From positions 1 through 25,973 of the forward strand of contig DATKMY010000172.1 of the NCBI GenBank assembly GCA_035541655.1: a stretch of DNA of 25,973 nucleotides, given 5' to 3'. How positions within the stretch are numbered: position 1 is the stretch's first letter; each line of letters starts with the position of its first letter. The DNA comes from CAIWHR01 sp035541655 (GTDB lineage Bacteria > Pseudomonadota > Gammaproteobacteria > Burkholderiales > Casimicrobiaceae). The notes under the pieces were generated by a model that made no database searches, was not told the DNA's origin, and worked only from the letters and a program-made list of their open reading frames with translations. Below, in pieces: positions 16,252-25,597 of the stretch. Made by a program: the position numbers and the translations under genes.

Positions 16252-17310
16252 ATGGGCGGGGGAATCTCGGGGAGGGGCAGCCATGCGCGGTTCTTGCGCG
16301 TGGCCGCGGTCGCGCTCGCGTTGTTTGCGGCGGCGTCCGTCGCGCGAGCTGACAGCGCGCGCGCCGAAGATGCCGCGGCATGGCTTGCGCGTGCCGCCGC
16401 GGCCGCACGCCAGCTCAACTACACCGGCACCATCGTCTACCAGCACGGCGTCTACGTCGAGACCTCGCGTCTCATTCATCTCTACGACGGCGGCGAGGAG
16501 TACGACAAGCTCGTTACGCTGGAAGGTCCCCAGCGCGAGGTCATCCGCAGCCATGGCGAGGTGCGCTGCTTCTACGCCGACGCCAAGCTGGTGCGCGTCG
16601 AGCCGCGCACGCTGCGCAACGCGTTTCCGTCGCTGTCGCCGGAACAGCAGAAGGCGCTCGCCGATTTTTACAACTTCCGCAAAGCGGAGTCGGCGCGCGT
16701 AGCGGGATTCGAAACGCAGGCATGGGTGTTCGAGCCGAAGGACGGGCTGCGCTACGGCCACAAGTTCTGGACGGACGTCGCGACGGGGCTCATCCTGAAG
16801 GCGCTGGTGGTCGGCGAGAACAACGCCGTACGCGAGCAGTTCGTGTTCAGCGACGTGGCGATAGGCGCCAAGCTCGATATGGCGATGGTCACGCCGACGT
16901 GGCCGCAGTTGCCGCCCGGCTGGAAGGTCCGCCAACTCGGCAAGGCCGAATCGGAAACGGGAGAGACGGGGTGGACCGTTACCCGCGTCCCGCCGGGGTT
17001 CGTCAAGATTGTCGACGGCTACCGACATTTCGAGAGGGCACACAAGGTCGCACACCTCGTCTATTCGGACGGGCTCACCGCCGTCTCGGTGTTCATCGAG
17101 CCGGGGCGCACGTCGCTGCCGCCGAACGGCTTTTCCGCGCAGAGCGGGTTCAATGTCTACAGCCGGCAGATCGACGACAGCGTCGTCACCGTGCTCGGGC
17201 AGGTGCCCGCGCTCACCGTCCGCCAGATCGGGAACGCCGTGGCGCGTCGCGAGCGCGACCGGAGCCCCGGCCCCCCTTCGTCGTCAAGCAAAGAGGCAGA
17301 TTCAAAATGA
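16252..17310 (+). CDS. rseB: Sigma-E regulatory protein RseB (MucB-like), periplasmic
   Basis: RseB binds the periplasmic part of RseA and protects it from cleavage; in E. coli it senses mislocalised lipopolysaccharide and lipoprotein. The 352 residues include a signal peptide with a hydrophobic stretch at about 17-31 and a likely cleavage after ARA at residue 33. The mature part begins with a helical segment (AAAWLARAAAAARQLNYTGTIVY) typical of MucB/RseB, followed by the lipid-binding-like domain and a C-terminal domain with LPPGWKV and HLVYSDGLTAVSVFIEP. The serine/proline-rich end (SPGPPSSSSKEADSK) is low complexity. No clear ribosome binding site precedes the ATG. The last four bases overlap the mucD start as ATGA, indicating coupled translation. 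Confidence 0.92.
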   Translation: MGGGISGRGSHARFLRVAAVALALFAAASVARADSARAEDAAAWLARAAAAARQLNYTGTIVYQHGVYVETSRLIHLYDGGEEYDKLVTLEGPQREVIRSHGEVRCFYADAKLVRVEPRTLRNAFPSLSPEQQKALADFYNFRKAESARVAGFETQAWVFEPKDGLRYGHKFWTDVATGLILKALVVGENNAVREQFVFSDVAIGAKLDMAMVTPTWPQLPPGWKVRQLGKAESETGETGWTVTRVPPGFVKIVDGYRHFERAHKVAHLVYSDGLTAVSVFIEPGRTSLPPNGFSAQSGFNVYSRQIDDSVVTVLGQVPALTVRQIGNAVARRERDRSPGPPSSSSKEADSK

Positions 17311-18758
17311 CGTTCCGAAATCTCCGCGCCTATCTCAACGCTGCGGCATTCGCGATGCTCGTCACGGCGCTCGCGTCCATTGCCGGGCCGGCTGCGGCGC
17401 AGGGCAAGCTCCTCGGTCTTCCCGACTTCACCGAGCTCTACGACAAGCAGGCCGGGGCGGTCGTCAGCATCGACGTCACGCAGCGAACGAAGAGGCAGCG
17501 GCTTCCCCAGTTGTCCGAGGACGATCCGTTCTACGAATTCTTCCGCCGCTTCGGCCAGGTTCCGCATCCGCGAGGGCCTGAACGCGAGTTCGAGCAGCAA
17601 TCCGTAGGCTCGGGATTCATCATCTCGAGCGACGGCTACGTGATCACCAACGCGCATGTCGTCGACGGCGCCGACGAGGTAACGGTCAAGCTGACCGACA
17701 AGCGCGACTTCAAGGCGAAAGTGATCGGCGCCGACAGGCGCACCGATGTCGCGCTGCTCAAGATCGACGCGAAGGACCTGCCGAAGGTCACGATCGGCGA
17801 TCCCGAGAAGCTCAAGGTCGGCGAGTGGGTCGTTGCGATCGGGAAGCCGTTCGGCCTCGAGAACACGATGACCGCCGGCATCGTCAGCGCGAAGGGGCGC
17901 GACCTTCCGCAGGAGAACCTGGTGCCGTTCATCCAGACCGACGCCGCGGTGAACCCGGGCAACTCGGGCGGGCCGCTGTTCAATCTGAAGGGCGAGGTCG
18001 TCGGCATCAACTCGCTCATCTTCTCGCAAACCGGCGGCTACATGGGCCTCTCGTTCGCGATTCCGATCGACCTCGCGATGAACAGCGTCGCGCAGCTGAA
18101 GGAAAAGGGCCGCGTCACTCGCGGACGCATCGGGGTTCAAATCACCGAAGTGACGAAGGAAACCGCGGAGTCGTTCGGCCTCGCCAAGCCGATGGGCGCG
18201 CTCGTCAATTCGGTCGAGAAGGGCGGTCCGGCCGAGAAGGCGGGCGTGGAAGCGGGGGACATCATCGTCAAGGTCGACGGGCGCGACGTGCGCAGCTCTT
18301 CGGAGCTGCCGCGGATCGTCACGATGATCAAGCCCGGCACCAAGGTGATGCTCACCGTCTGGCGCAAAGGCGCACAGAAGGATATCGCCGTCACCGTCGC
18401 CGAGATGAAGGAAGAGGCGGCAGCAACGCCTGCGCGCAAGGGCGCTCCCACGCCGAAGGAGAAAGCCAAGCCGAACCGGATGGGCCTGGTCCTGTCCGAT
18501 CTCACCGACGACCAGAAGAAGGAGCTCGACCTCAAGAGCGGCGTGCTGATCGAAGACATGTCGGGACCGGTGCGCACGAACATCCAGCCCGGCGACGTGA
18601 TCCTTGCGATCGTCAGCAAGGGCCAGACGACCGAGGCGAAGAGTGCCGAGCAGGTGAACGCGCTGCTCGCGAAGGTCGAGAAGGGCGCGTCGGTCACGCT
18701 GCGCCTCCGACGCGGCGACCAGGAGTTCTTCGCGCCGCTGAAGGCGAACGGCGAGTAG
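17307..18758 (+). CDS. mucD: Periplasmic serine endoprotease, MucD/DegP (HtrA) family
   Basis: HtrA proteases degrade or refold damaged proteins in the periplasm. The 483-residue protein has a signal peptide (residues 1 to about 31, ending GPAAA before Q). The catalytic triad is H117 in TNAHVVDGAD, D147 in RRTDVALLK and S220 in NPGNSGGPLFN. Two PDZ domains follow, at about 280-370 (GRIGVQITEVTKETAESFGL onward) and about 390-480 (RMGLVLSDLTDDQKKEL onward). The inter-PDZ linker is rich in Ala, Pro and Lys. The start is the ATG that overlaps the rseB stop; a longer open frame upstream is a shadow of rseB. In Pseudomonas the same algU-mucA-mucB-mucD order forms one operon, which supports the name. 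DegP or DegQ would be acceptable alternatives. Confidence 0.95.
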   Translation: MTFRNLRAYLNAAAFAMLVTALASIAGPAAAQGKLLGLPDFTELYDKQAGAVVSIDVTQRTKRQRLPQLSEDDPFYEFFRRFGQVPHPRGPEREFEQQSVGSGFIISSDGYVITNAHVVDGADEVTVKLTDKRDFKAKVIGADRRTDVALLKIDAKDLPKVTIGDPEKLKVGEWVVAIGKPFGLENTMTAGIVSAKGRDLPQENLVPFIQTDAAVNPGNSGGPLFNLKGEVVGINSLIFSQTGGYMGLSFAIPIDLAMNSVAQLKEKGRVTRGRIGVQITEVTKETAESFGLAKPMGALVNSVEKGGPAEKAGVEAGDIIVKVDGRDVRSSSELPRIVTMIKPGTKVMLTVWRKGAQKDIAVTVAEMKEEAAATPARKGAPTPKEKAKPNRMGLVLSDLTDDQKKELDLKSGVLIEDMSGPVRTNIQPGDVILAIVSKGQTTEAKSAEQVNALLAKVEKGASVTLRLRRGDQEFFAPLKANGE

Positions 18759-18869
18759 GCGAGCAGCGAGGCGAAGCCGAGCCGAGGCCCGAAGGGCGCG
18801 TCCGCGAGCGACCGAGCGCGGCCGACGCCGCGATGGTGAGCTCTCGAGGTCCGTCCGGAGGCCGCGCGA

Positions 18870-19184
18870 GTGAGCAAACGGAAACGGGTCGCGCGTCCGC
18901 GAATGACCCTGACGCTCCTCACGCGTGCGTACTGCCACCTCTGCGACGAGATGCTGGCGGCGGTACGACCGATCGCAGCCTCGCGCTCGGCGTCGATCGA
19001 CGTCATCGACGTCGATGCCCACCCTGCGCTCGAGGCCACCTATGGCGAGCTCGTGCCGGTGCTTTTCGCCGGGGCACCTGCGGCGGGCGCGGAGCTCTGC
19101 CGCTATCGGCTGGACCCTGCGCGCGTCCTGGAAGCGCTGGCGGCCGCCGGTGCGAACGGCGATCGCGGTCGCGCCCAGGACTGA
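18870..19184 (+). CDS. Glutaredoxin-like protein (DUF836-type thioredoxin fold)
   Basis: This is a small thiol-disulfide protein. The 104 residues contain LTLLTRAYCHLCDEM with a CxxC pair (C22, C25) at the start of a thioredoxin-like fold, and later ELVPVLFAG, which holds the proline expected before the second half of the fold. The substrate is unknown; homologues are routinely found between mucD and lepA in betaproteobacteria. The GTG at 18870 has GGAGG at 18857-18861, eight bases upstream. An ATG at 18903 would remove the basic stretch MSKRKRVARPR and give a more usual N-terminus, but it has no ribosome binding site. The true start is therefore uncertain. It probably belongs to the rpoE-mucD transcript, which would end at the terminator at 19218-19247. 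Confidence 0.82.
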   Translation: MSKRKRVARPRMTLTLLTRAYCHLCDEMLAAVRPIAASRSASIDVIDVDAHPALEATYGELVPVLFAGAPAAGAELCRYRLDPARVLEALAAAGANGDRGRAQD

Positions 19185-19191
19185 AATCCGC

Positions 19192-19197
19192 TAAAAT
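19192..19197 (+). promoter_or_regulatory. Possible -10 element ahead of lepA, upstream of a terminator hairpin
   Basis: TAAAAT lies eight bases after the glutaredoxin stop and is a good match to a housekeeping -10. No clear -35 is visible upstream. Transcription from here would start near 19204 and pass through the terminator hairpin at 19218-19247 before reaching lepA. Confidence 0.35.
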
Positions 19198-19217
19198 TCA
19201 ACACGGTTCAGGGGGAC

Positions 19218-19247
19218 AGGGGCACTATTCCGGTGCCCCTTTGTTTT
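19218..19247 (+). terminator. Intrinsic terminator between the rpoE-mucD-glutaredoxin genes and lepA
   Basis: AGGGGCAC at 19218-19225 pairs perfectly with GTGCCCCT at 19233-19240 around a 7-base loop, and TTGTTTT follows at 19241-19247. This is the only classical Rho-independent terminator I see in the window. It begins 33 bases after the glutaredoxin stop and ends 23 bases before the lepA start. Confidence 0.85.
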
Positions 19248-19270
19248 GGACGCGCGCTATCTCGGCCGAC

Positions 19271-21064
<1,794 letters not shown>

Positions 21065-21138
21065 TGCCCATCCGACGAAACGCCGAATGGCGGTCGCGAG
21101 CCGCGTCGCCGCGGGGCATCCGCCGGGGGCCGCCGTGG

Positions 21139-21144
21139 GACAAT
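21139..21144 (+). promoter_or_regulatory. Possible -10 element upstream of lepB
   Basis: GACAAT resembles a -10 hexamer and lies 95 bases before the lepB ATG in a 175-base gap. No -35 match is visible at the right distance. It is followed by GCGCG, as the GATAAT at 13839 is followed by TGTGCG, but that resemblance may be chance. Confidence 0.2.
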
Positions 21145-21176
21145 GCGCGTGGCAGGAGCCACGGATCCCGCGCCTA

Positions 21177-21188
21177 GGGCAGCTGCCC
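21177..21188. other. Perfect 12-base palindrome upstream of lepB
   Basis: GGGCAGCTGCCC is fully self-complementary and lies between the possible lepB -10 and the lepB ATG. It could be a protein-binding site or a small hairpin without a loop of normal size; nothing else supports a role. Confidence 0.25.
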
Positions 21189-21239
21189 CGGGGATAGCGC
21201 CTGCGGCGCCCAGAACGAACACCAACGAATCGAGCGGCC

Positions 21240-22073
21240 ATGAACTTCGCGTTGATCCTGTTCCTTGCGACGGTTGTGACCGGCGTCGTCGCGCTTGCCG
21301 ACAAGCTGCACTTCGCCAGGCATCGCGCCCCCGGCGCGCAGGAGCCCTGGTGGATCGAATACCCGAAGAGCTTCTTTCCGGTGCTGTTGATCGTTTTCCT
21401 GCTGCGCTCGTTCGTCGCGGAGCCCTTCAAGATACCTTCGTCGTCGATGCGGCCCACGCTGGAGGTCGGCGACTTCATCCTGGTCAACAAGTTCGCGTAC
21501 GGCCTGCGGCTGCCCATCATCGAGCAGAAGGTGGTACCGATGGGGGATCCCAGGCGCGGCGACGTCGTCGTCTTCCGCTACCCGCTGAACCCGTCGCAGG
21601 ACTTCATCAAGCGCGTGATCGGCGTGCCGGGGGATACCGTCGTCTACAAGGACAAGCAGCTGATCGTCAACGGCACGCCGTGGCCGCAGAAGCCGGAGGG
21701 CACGTACAGCTACCTCGAAGGGCTGCGCTTCGAGACGCTCAACCAGTTCGCCGAGACCGTCGACACCGGGCAGGGATCGAAGACGCATCTCGCGGCGGTC
21801 GATCCGGCGATGGCGCCGGTCGCTCCGGGGCAGGTTCGCGCGTTTCCCGGACGGGAGAACTGCGACTACAATCCCGACGGCAGCGAATTCACGTGCAAGG
21901 TGCCGGCTGGTCAATACTTCGTCATGGGCGATAATCGGGACCGCAGCGACGACGGGCGCTACTGGGGATTCGTTCCCGACGACCACCTGCGCGGTCGCGC
22001 ATTCTTCATCTGGTTCAACTGGGACGATATTTCGAGTTTCGCGTTCAAGCGGGTCGGCAGCGGGATTCGATAG
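21240..22073 (+). CDS. lepB: Signal peptidase I
   Basis: LepB cleaves signal peptides from exported proteins on the periplasmic side of the inner membrane. The 277-residue protein has two N-terminal membrane segments at about residues 3-20 and 44-60. The catalytic serine is S69 in PSSSMRPTL and the general-base lysine is K124 in DFIKRVIGVPGD. The late box GDNRDRSDDGRYWGFVP is complete. The ATG start gives a normal short cytoplasmic N-terminus. The stop codon overlaps the ribosome binding site of the next gene (AGGAGG at 22072-22077), so the two are closely linked. Clients in this window would include RseB and MucD, which carry signal peptides. Confidence 0.96.
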   Translation: MNFALILFLATVVTGVVALADKLHFARHRAPGAQEPWWIEYPKSFFPVLLIVFLLRSFVAEPFKIPSSSMRPTLEVGDFILVNKFAYGLRLPIIEQKVVPMGDPRRGDVVVFRYPLNPSQDFIKRVIGVPGDTVVYKDKQLIVNGTPWPQKPEGTYSYLEGLRFETLNQFAETVDTGQGSKTHLAAVDPAMAPVAPGQVRAFPGRENCDYNPDGSEFTCKVPAGQYFVMGDNRDRSDDGRYWGFVPDDHLRGRAFFIWFNWDDISSFAFKRVGSGIR

Positions 22074-22082
22074 GAGGGAACG

Positions 22083-22445
22083 ATGCACGAGCGCCAGTCG
22101 CAGCGCGGTTTGTCGATGATCGGGTTCCTTTTCGTCGCGATAGTCGTTGTCACGGTCGTGATGATCGGATTTCGGGTGGCCCCGGCCTACATCGAGTACT
22201 ACTCGGTGAACAAGGCGCTCGAGAAAGCGCTCAACGAGACGAAGGACCTCAATTCGACGATGGAGATCCGCAAGAACTTCCAGAAAATCGCCGATGCCGG
22301 CTACATCGAGTCCGTCAACGAGAAGGACCTCGAGATCGTCAAGAACAAGAACGAGATCACGGCGAGCGCGAGCTGGACGCGGAAGCTTCCGCTCGTGGCC
22401 AACGCAAGCCTGCTGCTCGATTTCGAGGCCAGCGCAACGCGTTGA
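22083..22445 (+). CDS. DUF4845-family single-pass membrane protein
   Basis: The function is unknown. The 120-residue protein has a short basic N-terminus (MHERQSQRGLS), one hydrophobic helix at about 12-33 (MIGFLFVAIVVVTVVMIGF), and a likely periplasmic domain with RVAPAYIEYYSVNKALEKAL and a C-terminal LPLVANASLLLDFEA. The type II membrane topology is my inference. The beginning QRGLSMIGFLFV resembles the start of type IV pilin-like proteins, but the conserved glutamate of pilins at position five of the mature chain is not evident. A strong ribosome binding site overlaps the lepB stop. Proteins of this family are repeatedly found between lepB and rnc in betaproteobacteria. The last four bases overlap the rnc start. 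Confidence 0.85.
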   Translation: MHERQSQRGLSMIGFLFVAIVVVTVVMIGFRVAPAYIEYYSVNKALEKALNETKDLNSTMEIRKNFQKIADAGYIESVNEKDLEIVKNKNEITASASWTRKLPLVANASLLLDFEASATR

Positions 22446-23176
22446 CGCGCTTCGGGAGCGATCTCCGCAGCCCGCGCAGAGGACGCCCGCTCATCGCGCT
22501 CGCCGACGAACTGGGGTTCGCGTTTCGCCGCCCGGAGCTCGTTCGCCAGGCGCTCACTCACCGCAGCTACGGCACGCCGCACAACGAGCGCCTCGAGTTC
22601 ATCGGCGACGCCGTCCTGAACTGCGTCATCGCCGAGGCGCTCTTCGAGCGCTTTCCCGCGAGCTCGGAGGGCGAGCTCTCGCGCGTGCGGGCGAGCCTCG
22701 TCAACCGCGATACGCTCGCGCGTCTCGCTCGGGAGATATCGCTTCCGAGCGAGATCCTGCTCGGCGACGGCGAATCGAGGAGCGGCGGCGCCGACCGGCC
22801 GTCGATCCTCGCCGATGCGCTCGAGGCCGTGCTCGGCGCGGTATTCCTCGACGGCGGCTATGTGGCCGCCCGCGCGGCGATCCTGCGCGTCTACGCGGCG
22901 GTCTGGAGCGATCTCGACCCGGCAGCGCTCGCGAAGGACGCGAAGACGCGGCTGCAGGAGTGGCTGCAGGCGCGCCGGATGCCAGTCCCCGAGTACGCGG
23001 TGACCGAGCTCGCGGGCGAAGCGCATGCGCAGACGTTCACCGTCGAGTGCCGGATCCCGGCGCTCGGCATCGCAGCGATCGGAAGCGGAGCGAGCCGGCG
23101 TCTCGCCGAGCAGGCGGCAGCCGAGCGGGCATACGCGGCGACCATCGCGCAGGACGGCGGCGGCAATCGTGGCTGA
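22442..23176 (+). CDS. rnc: Ribonuclease III
   Basis: RNase III cuts double-stranded RNA, including rRNA precursors and structured mRNA leaders. The 244 residues comprise the endonuclease domain (about 15-165) and a double-stranded RNA-binding domain (about 168-240). Metal-binding residues are E49, E52 and D56 in NERLEFIGDAV, and D125 and E128 in ILADALEAVLGAVFLDGG. The RNA-binding domain has AKTRLQEWLQ and GASRRLAEQAAAERA. Translation must begin at the TTG at 22442, which overlaps the preceding TGA in the sequence TTGA; I see no ATG or GTG nearby that would keep the N-terminal helix. A rare start dependent on coupling would keep enzyme levels low. The stop overlaps era by eight bases. Confidence 0.94.
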   Translation: MTRFGSDLRSPRRGRPLIALADELGFAFRRPELVRQALTHRSYGTPHNERLEFIGDAVLNCVIAEALFERFPASSEGELSRVRASLVNRDTLARLAREISLPSEILLGDGESRSGGADRPSILADALEAVLGAVFLDGGYVAARAAILRVYAAVWSDLDPAALAKDAKTRLQEWLQARRMPVPEYAVTELAGEAHAQTFTVECRIPALGIAAIGSGASRRLAEQAAAERAYAATIAQDGGGNRG

Positions 23177-24065
23177 GCGCGAGGCCGGCGAATTTCGGTG
23201 CGGCTTGATCGCGATCGTCGGCCGGCCGAATGTCGGCAAGTCGACGCTCGTCAATCGGCTCGTCGGCGAGCGCGTGACGATCACCTCGCGCAAGGCCCAG
23301 ACGACCCGCCATCGCGTGAGCGGGATCCTGACGACGGCCGACACCCAGTTCGTGCTCGTCGACACGCCCGGGTTCCAGACGAAGCATCGATCGCGCTTGA
23401 ACGACCGGATGAACAGAACGGTGACCCAGAGCATCGCCGACGTCGACGCAGCGTTGCTGGTGGTCGAGGCGGGGCGCACGACCGACGCGGATCGAGCGGT
23501 GATTCGCCTACTGCCGCCGCACACGCCCGCGCTTGCCGCGCTGAACAAGCTCGATCGACTGAAGGATCGGGACGCGCTGTTGCCGCAGATGGCGGAGCTC
23601 GCGGAACTCGCCCGCTTTGAGGCGATGGTGCCGGTGAGCGCCGAGAAGGGCGAGGGCGTCGTGGCACTGCTCGACGAGGCGCGGAAGCTGCTTCCACCCG
23701 GCGAACCGTTGTTCGACGTCGACGCGATCACCGATCGCGACGAGCGCTTCATCGCCGCCGAGTTCGTTCGCGAGAAGATCTTTCGCCTGCTCGGCGAGGA
23801 AGTGCCGTACGCGACGGCGGTCGCGATCGAGCGCTTCGTGCACGAAGCCGCCATTCGCCGGATCCACGCCACGGTCTACGTCGATCGCGACAATCAGCGC
23901 GCCATCCTCTTGGGCGCCGGCGGTGCGCAGATGAAGGCGATCGCATCGGCGGCGCGCGCCGAGATGGAGCGGCTGTTCGGCGGGCCGGTGTTTCTCGCGG
24001 TCCAGGTGCGTGTGCGGCGCGGCTGGGCCGACGACGACACAGAGCTCGCGCGCTTCGGGTACTGA
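23169..24065 (+). CDS. era: GTPase Era, 16S rRNA-binding ribosome assembly factor
   Basis: Era binds the 3' end of 16S rRNA and is needed to mature the small ribosomal subunit. From the GTG at 23169 it has 298 residues (E. coli 301). GTPase motifs are GRPNVGKS (18-25), DTPGF (65-69), NKLD (126-129) and VSAEKGEG. The C-terminal KH domain has IHATVYVDRDNQRAILLGAGG followed by a typical FGGPVFLAVQVRVRRGWADDD end. The open frame extends 48 codons further upstream, but that part is rnc read in another frame. The start overlaps the end of rnc by eight bases, which is the conserved rnc-era arrangement and suggests coordinated control of rRNA processing and assembly. Confidence 0.96.
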   Translation: MAEREAGEFRCGLIAIVGRPNVGKSTLVNRLVGERVTITSRKAQTTRHRVSGILTTADTQFVLVDTPGFQTKHRSRLNDRMNRTVTQSIADVDAALLVVEAGRTTDADRAVIRLLPPHTPALAALNKLDRLKDRDALLPQMAELAELARFEAMVPVSAEKGEGVVALLDEARKLLPPGEPLFDVDAITDRDERFIAAEFVREKIFRLLGEEVPYATAVAIERFVHEAAIRRIHATVYVDRDNQRAILLGAGGAQMKAIASAARAEMERLFGGPVFLAVQVRVRRGWADDDTELARFGY

Positions 24066-24087
24066 GCGGAGCGACGGGGACCGTCGG

Positions 24088-24858
24088 ATGGCGCTACGCT
24101 CGCAACCGATCCGGCGCGACGATCAACCGGGGTTCGTCCTGCATACGTACGCATATCGCGAGACGAGCCTGATCGTCGAAGCGTTCACCGCCGAGTACGG
24201 TCGCGTGGCCATGGTCGCGCGCGGCGCCAAGCGCCCCCGCTCGGAAATGCGCGGACTGCTCCAGGGTTTTCAGCCGCTTCTCCTGTCGTGGGCGGGTCAG
24301 CAGGAGCTCAAGACGCTCATCAAGGCCGAGTGGCGAGGCGGGTTGCCGCTCGTGGCCGGAGCGGCGCTCCTCTGCGGCTTCTATCTGAACGAGCTCCTTC
24401 TGAAACTGCTCCCGCGCGAAGACCCGCATCCGCGCCTCTTCGCGAGCTACGAATCCGCGCTCGGCGAGCTCGCGGCGGGAGCCGAGCAGGCGCCGCTGCT
24501 TCGCCGCTTCGAGCTGACGCTGCTCACGGAGCTGGGCTATGCGCTGCCCCTGCTGCGCGAAGCGGACACCGGCGGGCCGATCGATCCGTTCGCACGGTAC
24601 CATTACGCATTCGATCGCGGCCCGCGGCTCGCAGCGCCCGCGCCCGGTGTGCGGGTGCCGCAGGTGCGCGGGGCGACGCTGCTGGCGCTCGCCGACGGCC
24701 GCTACGCTGACGCCGAGACGGCGGCCGAGGCGAAGCGATTGATGCGCGACGTGCTCGACCACTATCTCGAGCAGCGCGGCGTCGAAAGCCGCCGCGTGGT
24801 CCAGGACCTGCAGGCCCTCGAGCCGAAGCGTGAAGAGGAGAACCATCGCCGTGATTGA
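24088..24858 (+). CDS. recO: DNA repair protein RecO
   Basis: RecO works with RecF and RecR to load RecA on single-stranded DNA gaps coated with SSB. From the ATG at 24088 it has 256 residues. The N-terminal OB-fold includes GFVLHTYAYRETSLIVEAFTAEYG and VARGAKRPRSEM; the C-terminal helical part has the signature CGFYLNELLLKLLPREDPHP and a late helix VLDHYLEQRG. The frame opens upstream at 24010 inside era, and those 26 residues are not RecO-like, so the 24088 start is preferred. There is no strong ribosome binding site. It sits 22 bases after era and overlaps pdxJ by eight bases. Confidence 0.93.
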   Translation: MALRSQPIRRDDQPGFVLHTYAYRETSLIVEAFTAEYGRVAMVARGAKRPRSEMRGLLQGFQPLLLSWAGQQELKTLIKAEWRGGLPLVAGAALLCGFYLNELLLKLLPREDPHPRLFASYESALGELAAGAEQAPLLRRFELTLLTELGYALPLLREADTGGPIDPFARYHYAFDRGPRLAAPAPGVRVPQVRGATLLALADGRYADAETAAEAKRLMRDVLDHYLEQRGVESRRVVQDLQALEPKREEENHRRD

Positions 24859-25597
24859 ACTCGGAGTCAACATCGACCATGTGGCGACACTGCGCCAGGC
24901 GCGCCGCACATACGAGCCCGATCCGCTGTGGGCGGCCGTCGAAGCGCACCTCGGCGGCGCCGATGGCATCACCGTGCACCTGCGCGAGGATCGCCGCCAC
25001 ATCCACGACGACGACGTGCGGCGCCTGCGCGAAATGGTCCACATCAAGCTGAACCTCGAGATGGCGGCGACGGCCGAGATGATCGACATCGCCGCAAAGC
25101 TCAAGCCAGAAATGGCGATGCTCGTTCCGGAAGGGCGACACGAGATCACGACCGAGGGTGGCCTCGACGTTGCGGCGCAGGAAGCGAAGATCAAGGACGC
25201 GGTGGCGCGGCTTGCCGACGCCGGTATCAAGGCGAGCGTCTTCATCGACGCGGATACGCGCCAGGTCGATGCGGCGGCTCGCGTCGGCGCCAGGGTCTGC
25301 GAGATCCACACCGGGCCGTACGCGCACGCGTTCCATGCGAAAGGTCGCGATCCCGAGAGCGCCGCGGTCGTCGAGGAGCTCGCTAAGATCCGCGCGGCGG
25401 GCGAGGCGGTCCGCGATCGGGGAATGCGCTTCAATGCGGGCCACGCGCTCAATTACTTCAACGTGCAACCGGTCGCGGAGCTCCCCGGCGTGCGCGAGCT
25501 CCACATCGGTCACGCGATCGTTTCGCGCGCGGTGTTCGTCGGCTTGCGGGAGGCCGTGCGGCAGATGAAGGCGCTGCTGCGCGAGGCCGCGGGGTGA
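24851..25597 (+). CDS. pdxJ: Pyridoxine 5'-phosphate synthase
   Basis: PdxJ condenses 1-deoxyxylulose 5-phosphate with 3-amino-2-oxopropyl phosphate to make pyridoxine 5'-phosphate, the last ring-forming step of the DXP-dependent vitamin B6 route. The 248-residue barrel has LGVNIDHVATLRQARR at the start, DGITVHLREDRRHI with catalytic residues, KLNLEMAAT, LVPEGRHEITTEGG, VSVFIDAD-like ASVFIDADTRQ, EIHTGPYA and NAGHALNY. I chose the GTG at 24851 because GAGGAG at 24835-24840 lies about ten bases upstream and MIELGVNIDH is the normal family start; an upstream GTG at 24830 would add seven residues. It overlaps recO by eight bases and nagZ by four. Confidence 0.95.
   Translation: MIELGVNIDHVATLRQARRTYEPDPLWAAVEAHLGGADGITVHLREDRRHIHDDDVRRLREMVHIKLNLEMAATAEMIDIAAKLKPEMAMLVPEGRHEITTEGGLDVAAQEAKIKDAVARLADAGIKASVFIDADTRQVDAAARVGARVCEIHTGPYAHAFHAKGRDPESAAVVEELAKIRAAGEAVRDRGMRFNAGHALNYFNVQPVAELPGVRELHIGHAIVSRAVFVGLREAVRQMKALLREAAG

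Noticed and set aside
16283..16702. ATG with a good upstream GGGGAGGGG opening a 139-codon frame inside rseB
   Set aside because: The peptide is Arg/Ser-rich without a signal sequence or family match. The rseB frame carries a clear signal peptide and family similarity over its whole length.
17825..19270. Long + strand open frame running from inside mucD into lepA, suggesting an N-terminal extension of LepA
   Set aside because: The upstream part is mucD and the glutaredoxin gene read out of frame, and it would cross the terminator. LepA homologues begin at the IRNFSIIAHIDHGK region.
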